Positions 18,714-27,081 of a stretch of 28,718 nucleotides of DNA are shown here, in pieces (the stretch's first letter is position 1; each line of letters begins with the position of its first letter). This DNA comes from Candolleomyces eurysporus (taxonomy: Eukaryota > Basidiomycota > Agaricomycetes > Agaricales > Psathyrellaceae), in assembly GCA_027579435.1 (NCBI GenBank), contig JANBPK010001134.1:1-28718 (forward strand), given 5' to 3'. A model generated the notes under the pieces. The model did not search any database. It was not told where the DNA came from and worked only from the letters and a program-made list of their open reading frames with translations. A program made the translations under genes and the position numbers.

Positions 18714-21119
18714 TTAACAGGGCCTTTGCGGGCAGCAGAACTGGGGCCGGGATCCCCTTTCGTNCGTCTGCGAGCGAGGTGGCGACTTCCTAGTCGGCGA
18801 CTCCCCTATAGCTCTCCTGAAGGACTTCTCTCCAGCTGTCTCACGGAGTATTTCCGTGGGTGCTTTCGTTTCACCATAGACATTGCCTGAACGAGTGGGA
18901 ANTTTTACCTGACGCCCTGAGCGTGTTCTACGCTCCCCCTGACGAGGTTCCTCGGCGGGTCGTCTAGGTGGCTCGTCGTCGTCGGACTCATTCCCGTCGG
19001 AAAGAGGAGACGAGGCTCTTTGTGGATGGGACGAGAAACTTCTGCGCTTAGAGCGCATCTGAAGTTCTTCCTCAGAGAATTCTGATTGCTCGTCTTTAGA
19101 TTCACGATCGTTCCTCGGTAGATGGACCGAGGTATACCGCGGAAGTGTAAAACCCTTGGCTTTAGGGAACAATGTTTCATCGAACATTGCCTTCGTGCCT
19201 ATGTGTACCGAGTTATTGCTACAACGCATAAACTGGTACCCTTTGACCCCTTTCGGGAATCCAAGGAATATCATGGGAACCGCTTTAGGAGACAANTTGT
19301 TCCTACGCGTCTCTGGACTCATCCAGACCCATGCTAGGCATCCGAACACCCGTAAATTTGAGATGTCAGGGACATCGCCAGTAAGCAGTTCCGTGGGCGT
19401 CAACCAATTAAGGCGGCGAACTGGAGTACGGTTATACACGTACACTGCATGCTGCACAGAGAACTCCCACCAGGAATCTGGAATAGAAGCGTAATGGCGC
19501 ATAGCCTCAGCTTTATCCATAATAGTCCTGTTCAAACGTTCCGCTCGGCCGTTTTGTTGCGGCGTTCTCGGCGCTGAGGCCATCACCTCTATGCCTAGCT
19601 CCCCCAGGAGTTTGGCAAAGGCAAGAGACTTATACTCTCCACCGAAGTCGGACATAACCGATTTAATCTTCGTGGAGTACTGCGTCTGGACCCAGGTACT
19701 AAATGTCCTGAAGGCCTTCAAGGCCTCGTCCTTTGTTCGAAGACAGACGATCCAGCAGTGGGAAGTATAGTCATCGAGAAATGAGACAAAGTACCTATAC
19801 TTGTGGTACGACTGTATNGGGAACTGTTTGAGATCTGTNTGAATCCTNCTAAAGGCGGCTTTCGCACGCGTGCCAGACNCTGGGAATGATGCNCTAGGCA
19901 TNTTNCCCTCNGCACACCCGGAGCAAANTCCGGNGTCTTTAGGAANTCGNAGATCCTTTGGGAAGTTCTTGGTATGGCGNGNNGCCTGTTTNAGAACATC
20001 AATAGANGGGTGNCCGAAACGCTGGTGCCAGGTTTCGTAACTTGCCGCGTNAACGACAGTGTGGGCAGTGAATGATTCGACCGGATCCTCGCGGGTCGGT
20101 CTAGTCCAATAGACGGTCTGCCCTTCAGACGCGGGGCGAGCCTCTAGGCTCANGCGTCCGGCACTGTCCTTCAGTGTAATCCTCTCAGAGTTACCCTGAA
20201 TGGAGTGACCGTCCTGGAGAAATGATCCCAGAGATAGCAACTTCTCTTTGAAGCGCGGGACATAAAAGACGGGATAGAGACAGGCGACATGCTTTCTATC
20301 TCCGATTCGGAGTGCAAGGAAAGCTGTTCCGCGACCGACTATGTCTACATTNGTAGACGCCGTTGTTACCCTTTTGTCTGAGACAGANTCNTAATCAACG
20401 AGATCTTGCCTNCAGTTNGTGAAATGACGACTCGCTCCAGAGTCCAAGATCCATCCCCGATTCTNATTCTTACTAACAATCACACTCTGGTCAGANCGAA
20501 GGCAAAGATGTTCTAATTCAGCACTTTGACAGGCGAAAAATACATCTAGACTACTACTACGGGAAGCGACACTTAAGTCAGCATTGCCTATAGGAGCCTT
20601 CGTNAGTGACCTGTGAGGTGAGTTAGTAGAATGANTGACNTACCCGCAACCTTCACCATCCAAACACTCGGANCAGTTNTCNCGATGGANGAACNGCTCC
20701 TCNGCNGTCATCTTGGTATTCCAAGTGTCCCATGACTCGACCCACTTATTCGGTTTGGCCAAATAGAGCCAATGATAGCCCCTGCGGCAATCATACCGCG
20801 GCTTATCACCGTGGTGGATCTCGAACCCGAACTGACCCTCCACCCAGCAGTACTCTTTGGGAATGATGACATCATCATTCGGCGCAAAGTCCTGCCGAGG
20901 CACCACATCGATAGTCCCCGAAGGGAAAATCCTAAGGGCATTGCCCTTGTGGTGCGGACTCTTGCGGAATTCCACAAGAGAGTCCTGGACGGACACCCAA
21001 TCGCGCCANGGNTCGAAAGACCACTCATTGGAGTGGTGGAAGATCCGAGCGACCCACCGCTTCGGCAAAATCTTCCGACCCTTTTCGTCGCGCTCCGTGG
21101 GGATCGGCTGATCGATCAA
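18714..21119 (-). CDS. Copia pol, protease and integrase part (with C-terminal gag-like region)
   Basis: This 801-residue frame opens with a region of unknown kind (LPKRWVARIFHHSNEWSF, FEIHHGDKPRYDCRRGYHW) and is followed by the aspartic protease site WILDSGASRHF (about 223-233). Next are the pre-integrase segment (YETWHQRF, then paired cysteines near 400), and the integrase with TDLKQF (about 428), SDFGGEYKS (about 490) and QQNGRAERLNRTI (about 521-533), which supply the D, D and E. The frame ends in a serine/arginine-rich linker. The true start is probably further 5', since the frame is open to about 21160 without ATG and joins the gag frame by a shift. Matures proteins and inserts the cDNA in the nucleus. 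Confidence 0.85.
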   Translation of the reverse strand: MIDQPIPTERDEKGRKILPKRWVARIFHHSNEWSFXXWRDWVSVQDSLVEFRKSPHHKGNALRIFPSGTIDVVPRQDFAPNDDVIIPKEYCWVEGQFGFEIHHGDKPRYDCRRGYHWLYLAKPNKWVESWDTWNTKMXXEEXFXHXXNXSECLDGEGCGXVXHSTNSPHRSXTKAPIGNADLSVASRSSSLDVFFACQSAELEHLCLXSDQSVIVSKNXNRGWILDSGASRHFXNXRQDLVDXXSVSDKRVTTASXNVDIVGRGTAFLALRIGDRKHVACLYPVFYVPRFKEKLLSLGSFLQDGHSIQGNSERITLKDSAGRXSLEARPASEGQTVYWTRPTREDPVESFTAHTVVXAASYETWHQRFXHXSIDVXKQXXRHTKNFPKDXRXPKDXGXCSGCXEXXMPXASFPXSGTRAKAAFXRIXTDLKQFXIQSYHKYRYFVSFLDDYTSHCWIVCLRTKDEALKAFRTFSTWVQTQYSTKIKSVMSDFGGEYKSLAFAKLLGELGIEVMASAPRTPQQNGRAERLNRTIMDKAEAMRHYASIPDSWWEFSVQHAVYVYNRTPVRRLNWLTPTELLTGDVPDISNLRVFGCLAWVWMSPETRRNXLSPKAVPMIFLGFPKGVKGYQFMRCSNNSVHIGTKAMFDETLFPKAKGFTLPRYTSVHLPRNDRESKDEQSEFSEEELQMRSKRRSFSSHPQRASSPLSDGNESDDDEPPRRPAEEPRQGERRTRSGRQVKXPTRSGNVYGETKAPTEILRETAGEKSFRRAIGESPTRKSPPRSQTXERGSRPQFCCPQRPC

Positions 21120-21144
21120 CCCTTTGGCAGCGCGGGCAGCGAGC

Positions 21145-22178
21145 TCACTCNCTCAACTCCTCNTCTTCGAAGTCGTCTTCGAACGATCTCGGCTTAAAAC
21201 GTTCTGCCGAGATTTCGTTAGCGATGTGAGTATAGTCATGACAATCGTCAATATCTAACTCACTGGTCTGCGGAGCCTCATAGTCAGGCGAAGGAGATCT
21301 TGATCTCTTGCGACTTTGGGGCTGCGACCCGATCGAGACGAAATCGGAGTCCTCTGCCTCGGTTATCTCCATTATCTCCGTCATAGGCGACGGAGATTGG
21401 GATGGAGCCATCTCCAAGTCCTTGTCCTTTTGAAGGACATCCGGGTCTTGACGGACACCGGAATCTATCTCCAGCTTCTTCATAGTCTGGGTGGTCTTTC
21501 GAACGCCTAGACGAGATGCTTCTCTGCGCGATGCCTCAACTGCAGAGTAGATGGACGGAGGAGTGGGCCTCTTTTGAACCGGCACCTCCCGCTCAACACG
21601 AGATACAGCGCCACTCCCAGTGATGAGAGTGACAGTATGCGTTTTCTTGGGAGCAGGAGGGGTAGGAAGAGGGCGAGGAGGACGAGTAGGAGGAGGAGTG
21701 TACTTAGAGCGCGGGTGAACCTTGTGGTCCGGGGTAAAGAAGTCGATTGGGACAGATCCTCCGGGTCCCTTTTTGCTCCCGAGGGTAATCCCGGGAAAGG
21801 GAGCATCACCCCATCTACCGCCCGTGATCGAGAACTTTGTTACTTTCCCATCCTTCTTTCGTTGGATGGGGGTATCCGTAGCTCTACTGATTTCTTCCAT
21901 CAATTCGGGCATCGTATATGGCTCCCGAAGTTGGTTGGAAGATGGGAGTGGAACCTTGCGGTTACCACGGGCAGTCATACGGCCGTTGGTTCGAGGAACC
22001 AGCGGCTTGGTAGAGGGGGCCGGAGGATAGGAATGGATGGCGACATTAGTCTGCGACATCCCAAGAGAATGTTCCGGAAGCACATCGAATGATGAGTCGG
22101 ATGATGAGGAAGGTGATGGGGAATAGCGATCGGGTGANTNGGANGNGCTCTGTGATGATTGCTCGTGGTGCAGAGGCT
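21145..22178 (-). CDS. Copia B gag-like N-terminal frame, 5' end missing
   Basis: The frame is open from an in-frame stop near 22180 to a TGA at 21147-21145. The first ATG is at 22059-22057 (MSQTNVAIHSYPPAPS); upstream the frame is low-complexity (SPSPSSSSDSSFD). Recognisable stretches are few: REPYTMPELMEEISRATDTP, KFSITGGRWGDAPFPGI, a proline-rich block (YTPPPTRPPRPLPTPPAPKK) and an acidic tail. I see neither the usual Copia gag domain nor a CCHC zinc knuckle. It joins the next frame by an apparent +1 shift at 21145-21165, next to two N calls. Its role as gag is inferred from position. Confidence 0.55.
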
Positions 22179-22228
22179 AATCCATCCTGCTTCTCTCCAA
22201 CACCTTTGGTCGACGTCAGACTACGCTT

Positions 22229-22754
22229 ATGCCTGCGTACTTCCGACTGGTATGTGCTTCGAACGCTGCATAGCCATAGCCAACAGGTACTGACTCATTT
22301 CTAGGCCAAGTACTTCGGACACCACTGGAGCCTCACAAAGTTCTGTGTCGCCCAATTCAAAGGAAAACGAGTCACTGTTACGAAGGCAGAATCTACTGCA
22401 CTGAGATCTGCCCTCTCACAGGGAAAGGGCTTCGAAGCCATGAACGACTTTGTGGGAACTTGGACCGGCGAAGAAGAATTCAAAGAAATTGTCAGGGCTA
22501 TTGAGGAAAATCCTCCTAGACAACGGCGAATGATGCCTTCGTCTTTTGTCATCGACGAGGGTGATTTGGAAGAGGCTTCCTCGACAGAGGAAGCTCCTTC
22601 GACTACTCTCGTCACCCCTCCCAACACTCAAAATCCCGAGCCACCAACATCTCGTGCACCACTCTTGCCGAAGGACTTTGAAAAGGAGTTAGGTCCTCCT
22701 CCTCCGCCTGCTCTAACGCCCACACCTGGCGGGGGAGTTCAGCTCGGGTCTTGA
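22229..22754 (+). CDS. Small two-exon gene of unknown function (or 5'-truncated gene)
   Basis: Exon 1 (22229-22249, MPAYFRL) and exon 2 (22305-22754) are separated by a 55-nt intron with GTATGT, a CTGAC branch-like site and TAG. The spliced product is 156 residues. It begins MPAYFRLAKYFGHHWSLTKF, has a charged middle (TWTGEEEFKEIVRAIEENPP), an acidic stretch, and a proline-rich end (KELGPPPPPALTPTPGG). No domain was recognised. It ends 87 bp from the MCC alpha stop, tail to tail. Since it starts about 50 bp from the break of Copia B, it may be the 3' part of a longer gene whose 5' exons were removed or displaced. Short coding length leaves moderate doubt. Confidence 0.5.
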
Positions 22755-22841
22755 TGAGATGACTTTTGCATTCCATGAACGGTTTATTCTCTACAAATGC
22801 ACGCAGGACACACTAGATATATTAGAATACACACGATCATA

Positions 22842-25800
22842 CTACGACGATTCTCCCTCCTCCACATCAGGCTCAATATCCACAAGCTCCCGACCCTCCT
22901 CGACCATCTCCCCATTCTTGCACCCAACACTCTTAATAACACCCGCCACATCAGCCCTCAGCACCGTCTCCGTCTTCATACTCTCCAACACCACCACCGC
23001 TTGGCCCTTCTCCACCCTCTCGCCGGGCTTGACTCGTACTTCCACTACCAAGGAGGGCATCGGAGCTCTAAGACCGCCCTTATGCGCGTTCAGCACGTCT
23101 TCGCTGAGGGATAGAAGCCATTTGGGCGAGGGTAGGACGAGTGAAGTTCGATGTCCGTCAGCGAAGAGATGTATCCTTTCCATGGTACTGTGCGACTGGG
23201 AAGCGGGCAGCGCAGGCGGAGGAGGCTGAGAAACAACAGTCGTCTTCAGCCCTCTTCCTTCCAACGTCGTCTTGAGCGTCGTCTTGTCCGCTACCAGCTG
23301 CGCTGGGACCCCAGCGAAGTGCGTGGTGCCATTAGCGGGAGAGGTGATGGTGATGTCAAAGTTCTGCCCGTCGATGGTGCATACTTCAGCAGTGATGGTG
23401 GTGTTAAGAGTGTCGTCTGTTTGTAGTGTAATTACACGACGTGATTTGTCTCCGCCGAATCGTCTAGAGGCGAGTGAGGTCCATGGAGATGCTGGGCCTG
23501 AAGAGGTTGGAACGGCATCGCGTAAGACGACGTAAAGAGCTGCTTGAGCTAGAACTGCGGCGCTGGGTTCTTCGAGTGGTGGGAAGAGTTCATCGAAATG
23601 TTTCTGTAAGGGAAGTGCGTTTAGCATATCGCCAATTGCGAAGAAATAAGAAGGAAGAAAGTACTCACCGGAATAAATCCAGTCTCAACGTCCGCATCAA
23701 TAAACGCACGATTCCCCGCCAGAGTCCTCAAGAACTCAACGTTAGTGGAAACCCCGACAACATGGTATTCGTCCAGAGCTTTACGAAGCATTCTCAACGC
23801 CTCTGTCCTGTCCTTCCCATGCACAACGACTTTGGCAATCATGGGGTCGTAGAACACGCCAATCTGAGCACCCTGCGTGAATCCTTGTTCAATTCGAAGG
23901 GCAGGGGAGAATGGCGACTCGACCGGTTCTACTGCCAATGAAGAGGAAGAACCTTGAGCACCAAGTTCAGGAGCGGTGGTGAACTCGGGTGCGAAAATGT
24001 GAGTGGGTTCAGGAGTTGAAAGGTAGAGAAGGGTTCCAGAGTCAGGGAGGAAGTTGTTGCGTGGGTTCTCGGCGTAGATACGCGCCTCGAAGGCGTGGCC
24101 GACCAGGGGAATCGAGGATTGAGAAAGAGGGATGGGGTTGCCGGCTGCCACCTCCAATTGCCATTCCACGAGATCGAGGCCAGTGATCATCTCAGTGACA
24201 GGGTGTTCCACCTGGAGACGGGTATTCCTGGTGAACTGTTAGCTCTCACTTCTAGGATACCTTCTATAATGGCAAGACGTACATTTCCATAAAGTAGAAG
24301 TCCTCGGTATCGTTGTCAAAGATGAACTCAACAGTCCCCGCGCCAACGTAGTTCACAGCCCGAGCAGCTGCAATAGCTTTCTCGCTCAAGTTGGCTCTAA
24401 GTTCAGGTGAGAGACCAGGAGCAGGTGCCTAGAAATCCATCGTAAGAGGAGCGCGAGATCAAATGAGCGAGTATAACACACCTCTTCGATGATCTTCTGA
24501 TTGCGCCTCTGGACGGAGCAATCTCGTTCCCAGAGACTCACCGCATTCCCCAATGTGTCTGCGAATACTTGCACTTCGACGTGTCTAGGCCTCTGGATGT
24601 ATTTCTCTACCAGGACGGTATCATTTCCGAAGGACTTGAGGGACTCTCGTTTTGCAGATAGCAATGCTTCGTTGAATGCCTCCTTGGTGGGTTCCAAGAC
24701 TGTTCGCATTCCTTTGCCACCGCCTCCGTGGATGGCTTTAATCAGAACGGGGAAGCCTGACATAGATACTTTCAGCATTATTACTCGGGAGGTCGAGAAA
24801 AGAGTTCATTACCTATCTTCTGCGATTCACTGAACAAGAAGTCGGGATCTTGGTTGCTTCCATGATACCCAGGAACACAAGGTACTCCCGCGTCTAAACA
24901 AAGTGGTCAAGTTAATTCGGCTGCTTTGACAGGCCACACATGCAATTTACGAACCTGACATGATGTTCTTGGACTCGCTGATGGGTAAAGCATGTTGTCA
25001 GAGTCAATCACATGGACGAGCAGCATGGAGCGCGAAAGGGACGGACGGACCTCTTGGAGCCCATGCTAACAATCGCGCTAGCCGGTGGACCAATGAACAC
25101 GATGCCTTCTGCCTCTAGACGTTCTGCAAATGTCGCGTTCTCGCTCAGGAAGCCATAGCTGGAGAGCGGTTTCGTGAGTGAATGAAGTCCGGAATGGATG
25201 GATTGATGAACGGAATGCGTACCCAGGGTGGATAGCTTGAGCACCACTCTTCTTGCAAACTTCGATTATCTTGTCCATGCGAAGCTGAAGAGAGAGGGCG
25301 AGGCAATGAGCATTCTCCTAGTATACGTTAGAATGCAGCAACCCACATAACTCTCCGCCGAGGGAGCTGGTCCAATGTTATACGCCTCATCCGCCTACGT
25401 AGGGAGGTTATCCGTCAGGCACTGTCCCCCTCGTATCTAGGGTAATATAGGCTCACCAACTTGACATGCAACGAATCCTTGTCCACGTCGCTGTAGACTG
25501 CAACAGTCTTGATGCCTAGCTTCCTCGCGGTGCGAATAACACGGCACGCGATTTCTCCTCTGTTTACTCAACGTCAGTCACCCTGCGCTCTGAAGAAGTA
25601 TGGGTCGGCTCCGACCTGTTTGCAATGAGAATCTTGTCAAAGTGGGGTCGTCGAACGAGCTTTGCAGATGCTTCGCCTATTCAATGGCACAAGGGTCAGC
25701 ACAGGGATTTCGACACATGGAATCTCGGAACACACCTGCAGCAGTTGCATAGCAGTGAATCTGTCCCAACTGCAAGGTATCCTTCTTCTTATACCCTCTC

Positions 25801-25970
25801 ACAGCTGCTACACGTCCTCCGGTCGTAGCACCCGGTTTGAGAGTCGAGATAGTGCGCGCCCCGTTGGCGGTGGATGCTGCCACTCGGCTCTGGCTGTTCG
25901 CATTCTTGGCTAGGTTATGGAGAACCCCTGAGAGGCGCTTGGAGGTTGAGGCGCGTTGGGCTGGTATCAT
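22842..25970 (-). CDS. 3-methylcrotonyl-CoA carboxylase alpha (biotin-containing) subunit, mitochondrial
   Basis: Carboxylates biotin and, with the beta subunit, converts 3-methylcrotonyl-CoA in leucine breakdown. Twelve exons: 25970-25736, 25676-25616, 25559-25457, 25394-25347, 25284-25223, 25158-25051, 24977-24955, 24893-24813, 24756-24482, 24428-24283, 24227-23669, 23603-22842. All introns are 53-73 nt, GT-AG, and join in phase to give 820 residues without a stop. A basic presequence ([19 protein letters not shown]) precedes biotin carboxylase: [44 protein letters not shown] (about 250-258), RRNQKIIEE and [14 protein letters not shown]. The biotinyl domain has ESMKTE with Lys777. An ATG-like start at 26123 is less likely because it puts a hydrophobic stretch before the presequence. 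Propionyl- or pyruvate-carboxylase alternatives fit less well by length and presequence. Confidence 0.93.
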
Positions 25971-26057
25971 CTTCGTCTTTGGTCTGAGATTGAGGTATAC
26001 CTCAAGGTGGAGAGCAAAAAAGAAAGCAACCAATGTTGAAGAAGGAAAGCTAACCGA

Positions 26058-26096
26058 CCGGAGCTTGGGCGCGTAACAAGCTGTTACAAGCTCCGG
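26058..26096. promoter_or_regulatory. Inverted repeat in the MCC alpha promoter
   Basis: CCGGAGCTTG (26058-26067) and CAAGCTCCGG (26087-26096) form a perfect 10-bp inverted repeat around 19 bases that hold a second dyad (GTAAC/GTTAC). It lies 88-126 bp upstream of the MCC start codon. CCG/CGG dyads are typical binding sites of fungal Zn(II)2Cys6 regulators, so an operator for a leucine-catabolism regulator is possible; a transcribed hairpin is the other option. Confidence 0.4.
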
Positions 26097-26123
26097 CCAT
26101 ATGCGGCTCTGATCATACGTCAT

Positions 26124-27081
26124 ACCGAGCCTTTCCCCGCTTTCCCCACACTCAATACTGTGCAGGCTCTATGGCTAGATCTTATTCTACTGGCTGGCCA
26201 CCATCCTTGTAGAACTTGCTTCGCTTCTACCTCGACTAGTTGAACCCATCCTTCGCGGTACGGCACCATGATCTAACACTCGCATGTGGGGCGCGGTTCG
26301 GTCAATGAAGTTTTCTTCTAGCAGCTGATGCTTTCATCCCAGAGTCAGATATCTCTCCAACACTGAGGACCTACGAAAATTCATCTGCTGGTACCCCGAC
26401 CATCAGTCCCGCACCCTCTACGTTCATACCAAATTATCGTCGGAAAGGCACATGCCATGCAAGGGAAATTTCCAAACTGGTGACCTCGGGAATGGCACAA
26501 GAGATGGTCCATTTTGGGCGACGTTGCCTGGAGAGACGTTGAAGAAAAAATGAATTGTGGGGGTTAGGCGGTTGTGCATTATACCTACTCTGGGAAGTAT
26601 TTTGGGTGGGATAGCAAGGAAAACTGTGCTGAAGCCATGGGCAAGCTACACGCTGATCGGTTTGCAATGTACCTCTTCATACATTGGACTACCCAGAGAG
26701 TTTCTGGGCAAATTTGAGAAAACGATGCAAAGCACGTAATTTCGAACGCCCCGAAGGCCGAGAATGAATTGGTGGCTTTGACAAGAATGCGTAATCGTGA
26801 AATTTTGAAACCTCGTGCTGTAGGGTTGCAACTAATTGGCTAGTTCACCAGCGTGAATATTGGCACAAGTGGGAAGCAGCTTCCTTGTTCAATTGCGATA
26901 GCATGTCAATATGACTCGCCGTTTTTTTTGTTGAAGGCATGAATGAAGATATTAGTCCAGTTGATGGCCCTGGCCAGGCCAGCAAAATTATCAGATTAGA
27001 TCGAGGCGGATTCCCACAATGTGATTTGCTTCCGTCGTCATAGCTCCATGGCCTCCTGCTCAGATTTTCATTCTCGAGACC
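26124..27081. other. Divergent intergenic region between MCC alpha and SIN3
   Basis: No coding frame on either strand shows a domain or splice structure that I trust. The region serves as the shared upstream space for two divergently transcribed genes. An AT-rich block near 26920 (CGTTTTTTTTGTTG) and pyrimidine-rich stretches before the SIN3 start are the only features noted. Confidence 0.5.

Larger units (their letters stand above)
16443..22178 (-). mobile_element. Copia-type retrotransposon B, nearly complete but without a visible 5' LTR
   Basis: On the minus strand the order is gag-like frame (22178-21145), protease-integrase (about 21160-18714), reverse transcriptase-RNase H (about 18745-16898), polypurine tract and 3' LTR (16853-16443). 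Protease before integrase before reverse transcriptase is the Copia order. All catalytic motifs are present. No copy of the LTR and no primer-binding site occurs above 22178, where a plus-strand host-like gene begins, so the 5' end is deleted or lost in assembly. Dozens of N calls inside the coding part, and few in the flanks, suggest that several similar copies were collapsed into one. Confidence 0.85.

Noticed and set aside
22301..22627. Minus-strand 108-residue frame as missing Copia B gag
   Set aside because: It has no gag motif, and the plus strand has a better gene model with an intron; the Copia B frame already ends at about 22180.
25285..25346. A 29-nt intron ending at CTAG in MCC alpha (fourth intron)
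   Set aside because: It is too short and gives a non-conserved insertion; the 62-nt intron ending CTTCAG joins SAESY to [10 protein letters not shown] as expected in the family.
25677..26123. Start of MCC alpha at 26123
   Set aside because: It would place 51 residues, partly hydrophobic, before a typical mitochondrial presequence that begins at the ATG at 25970.
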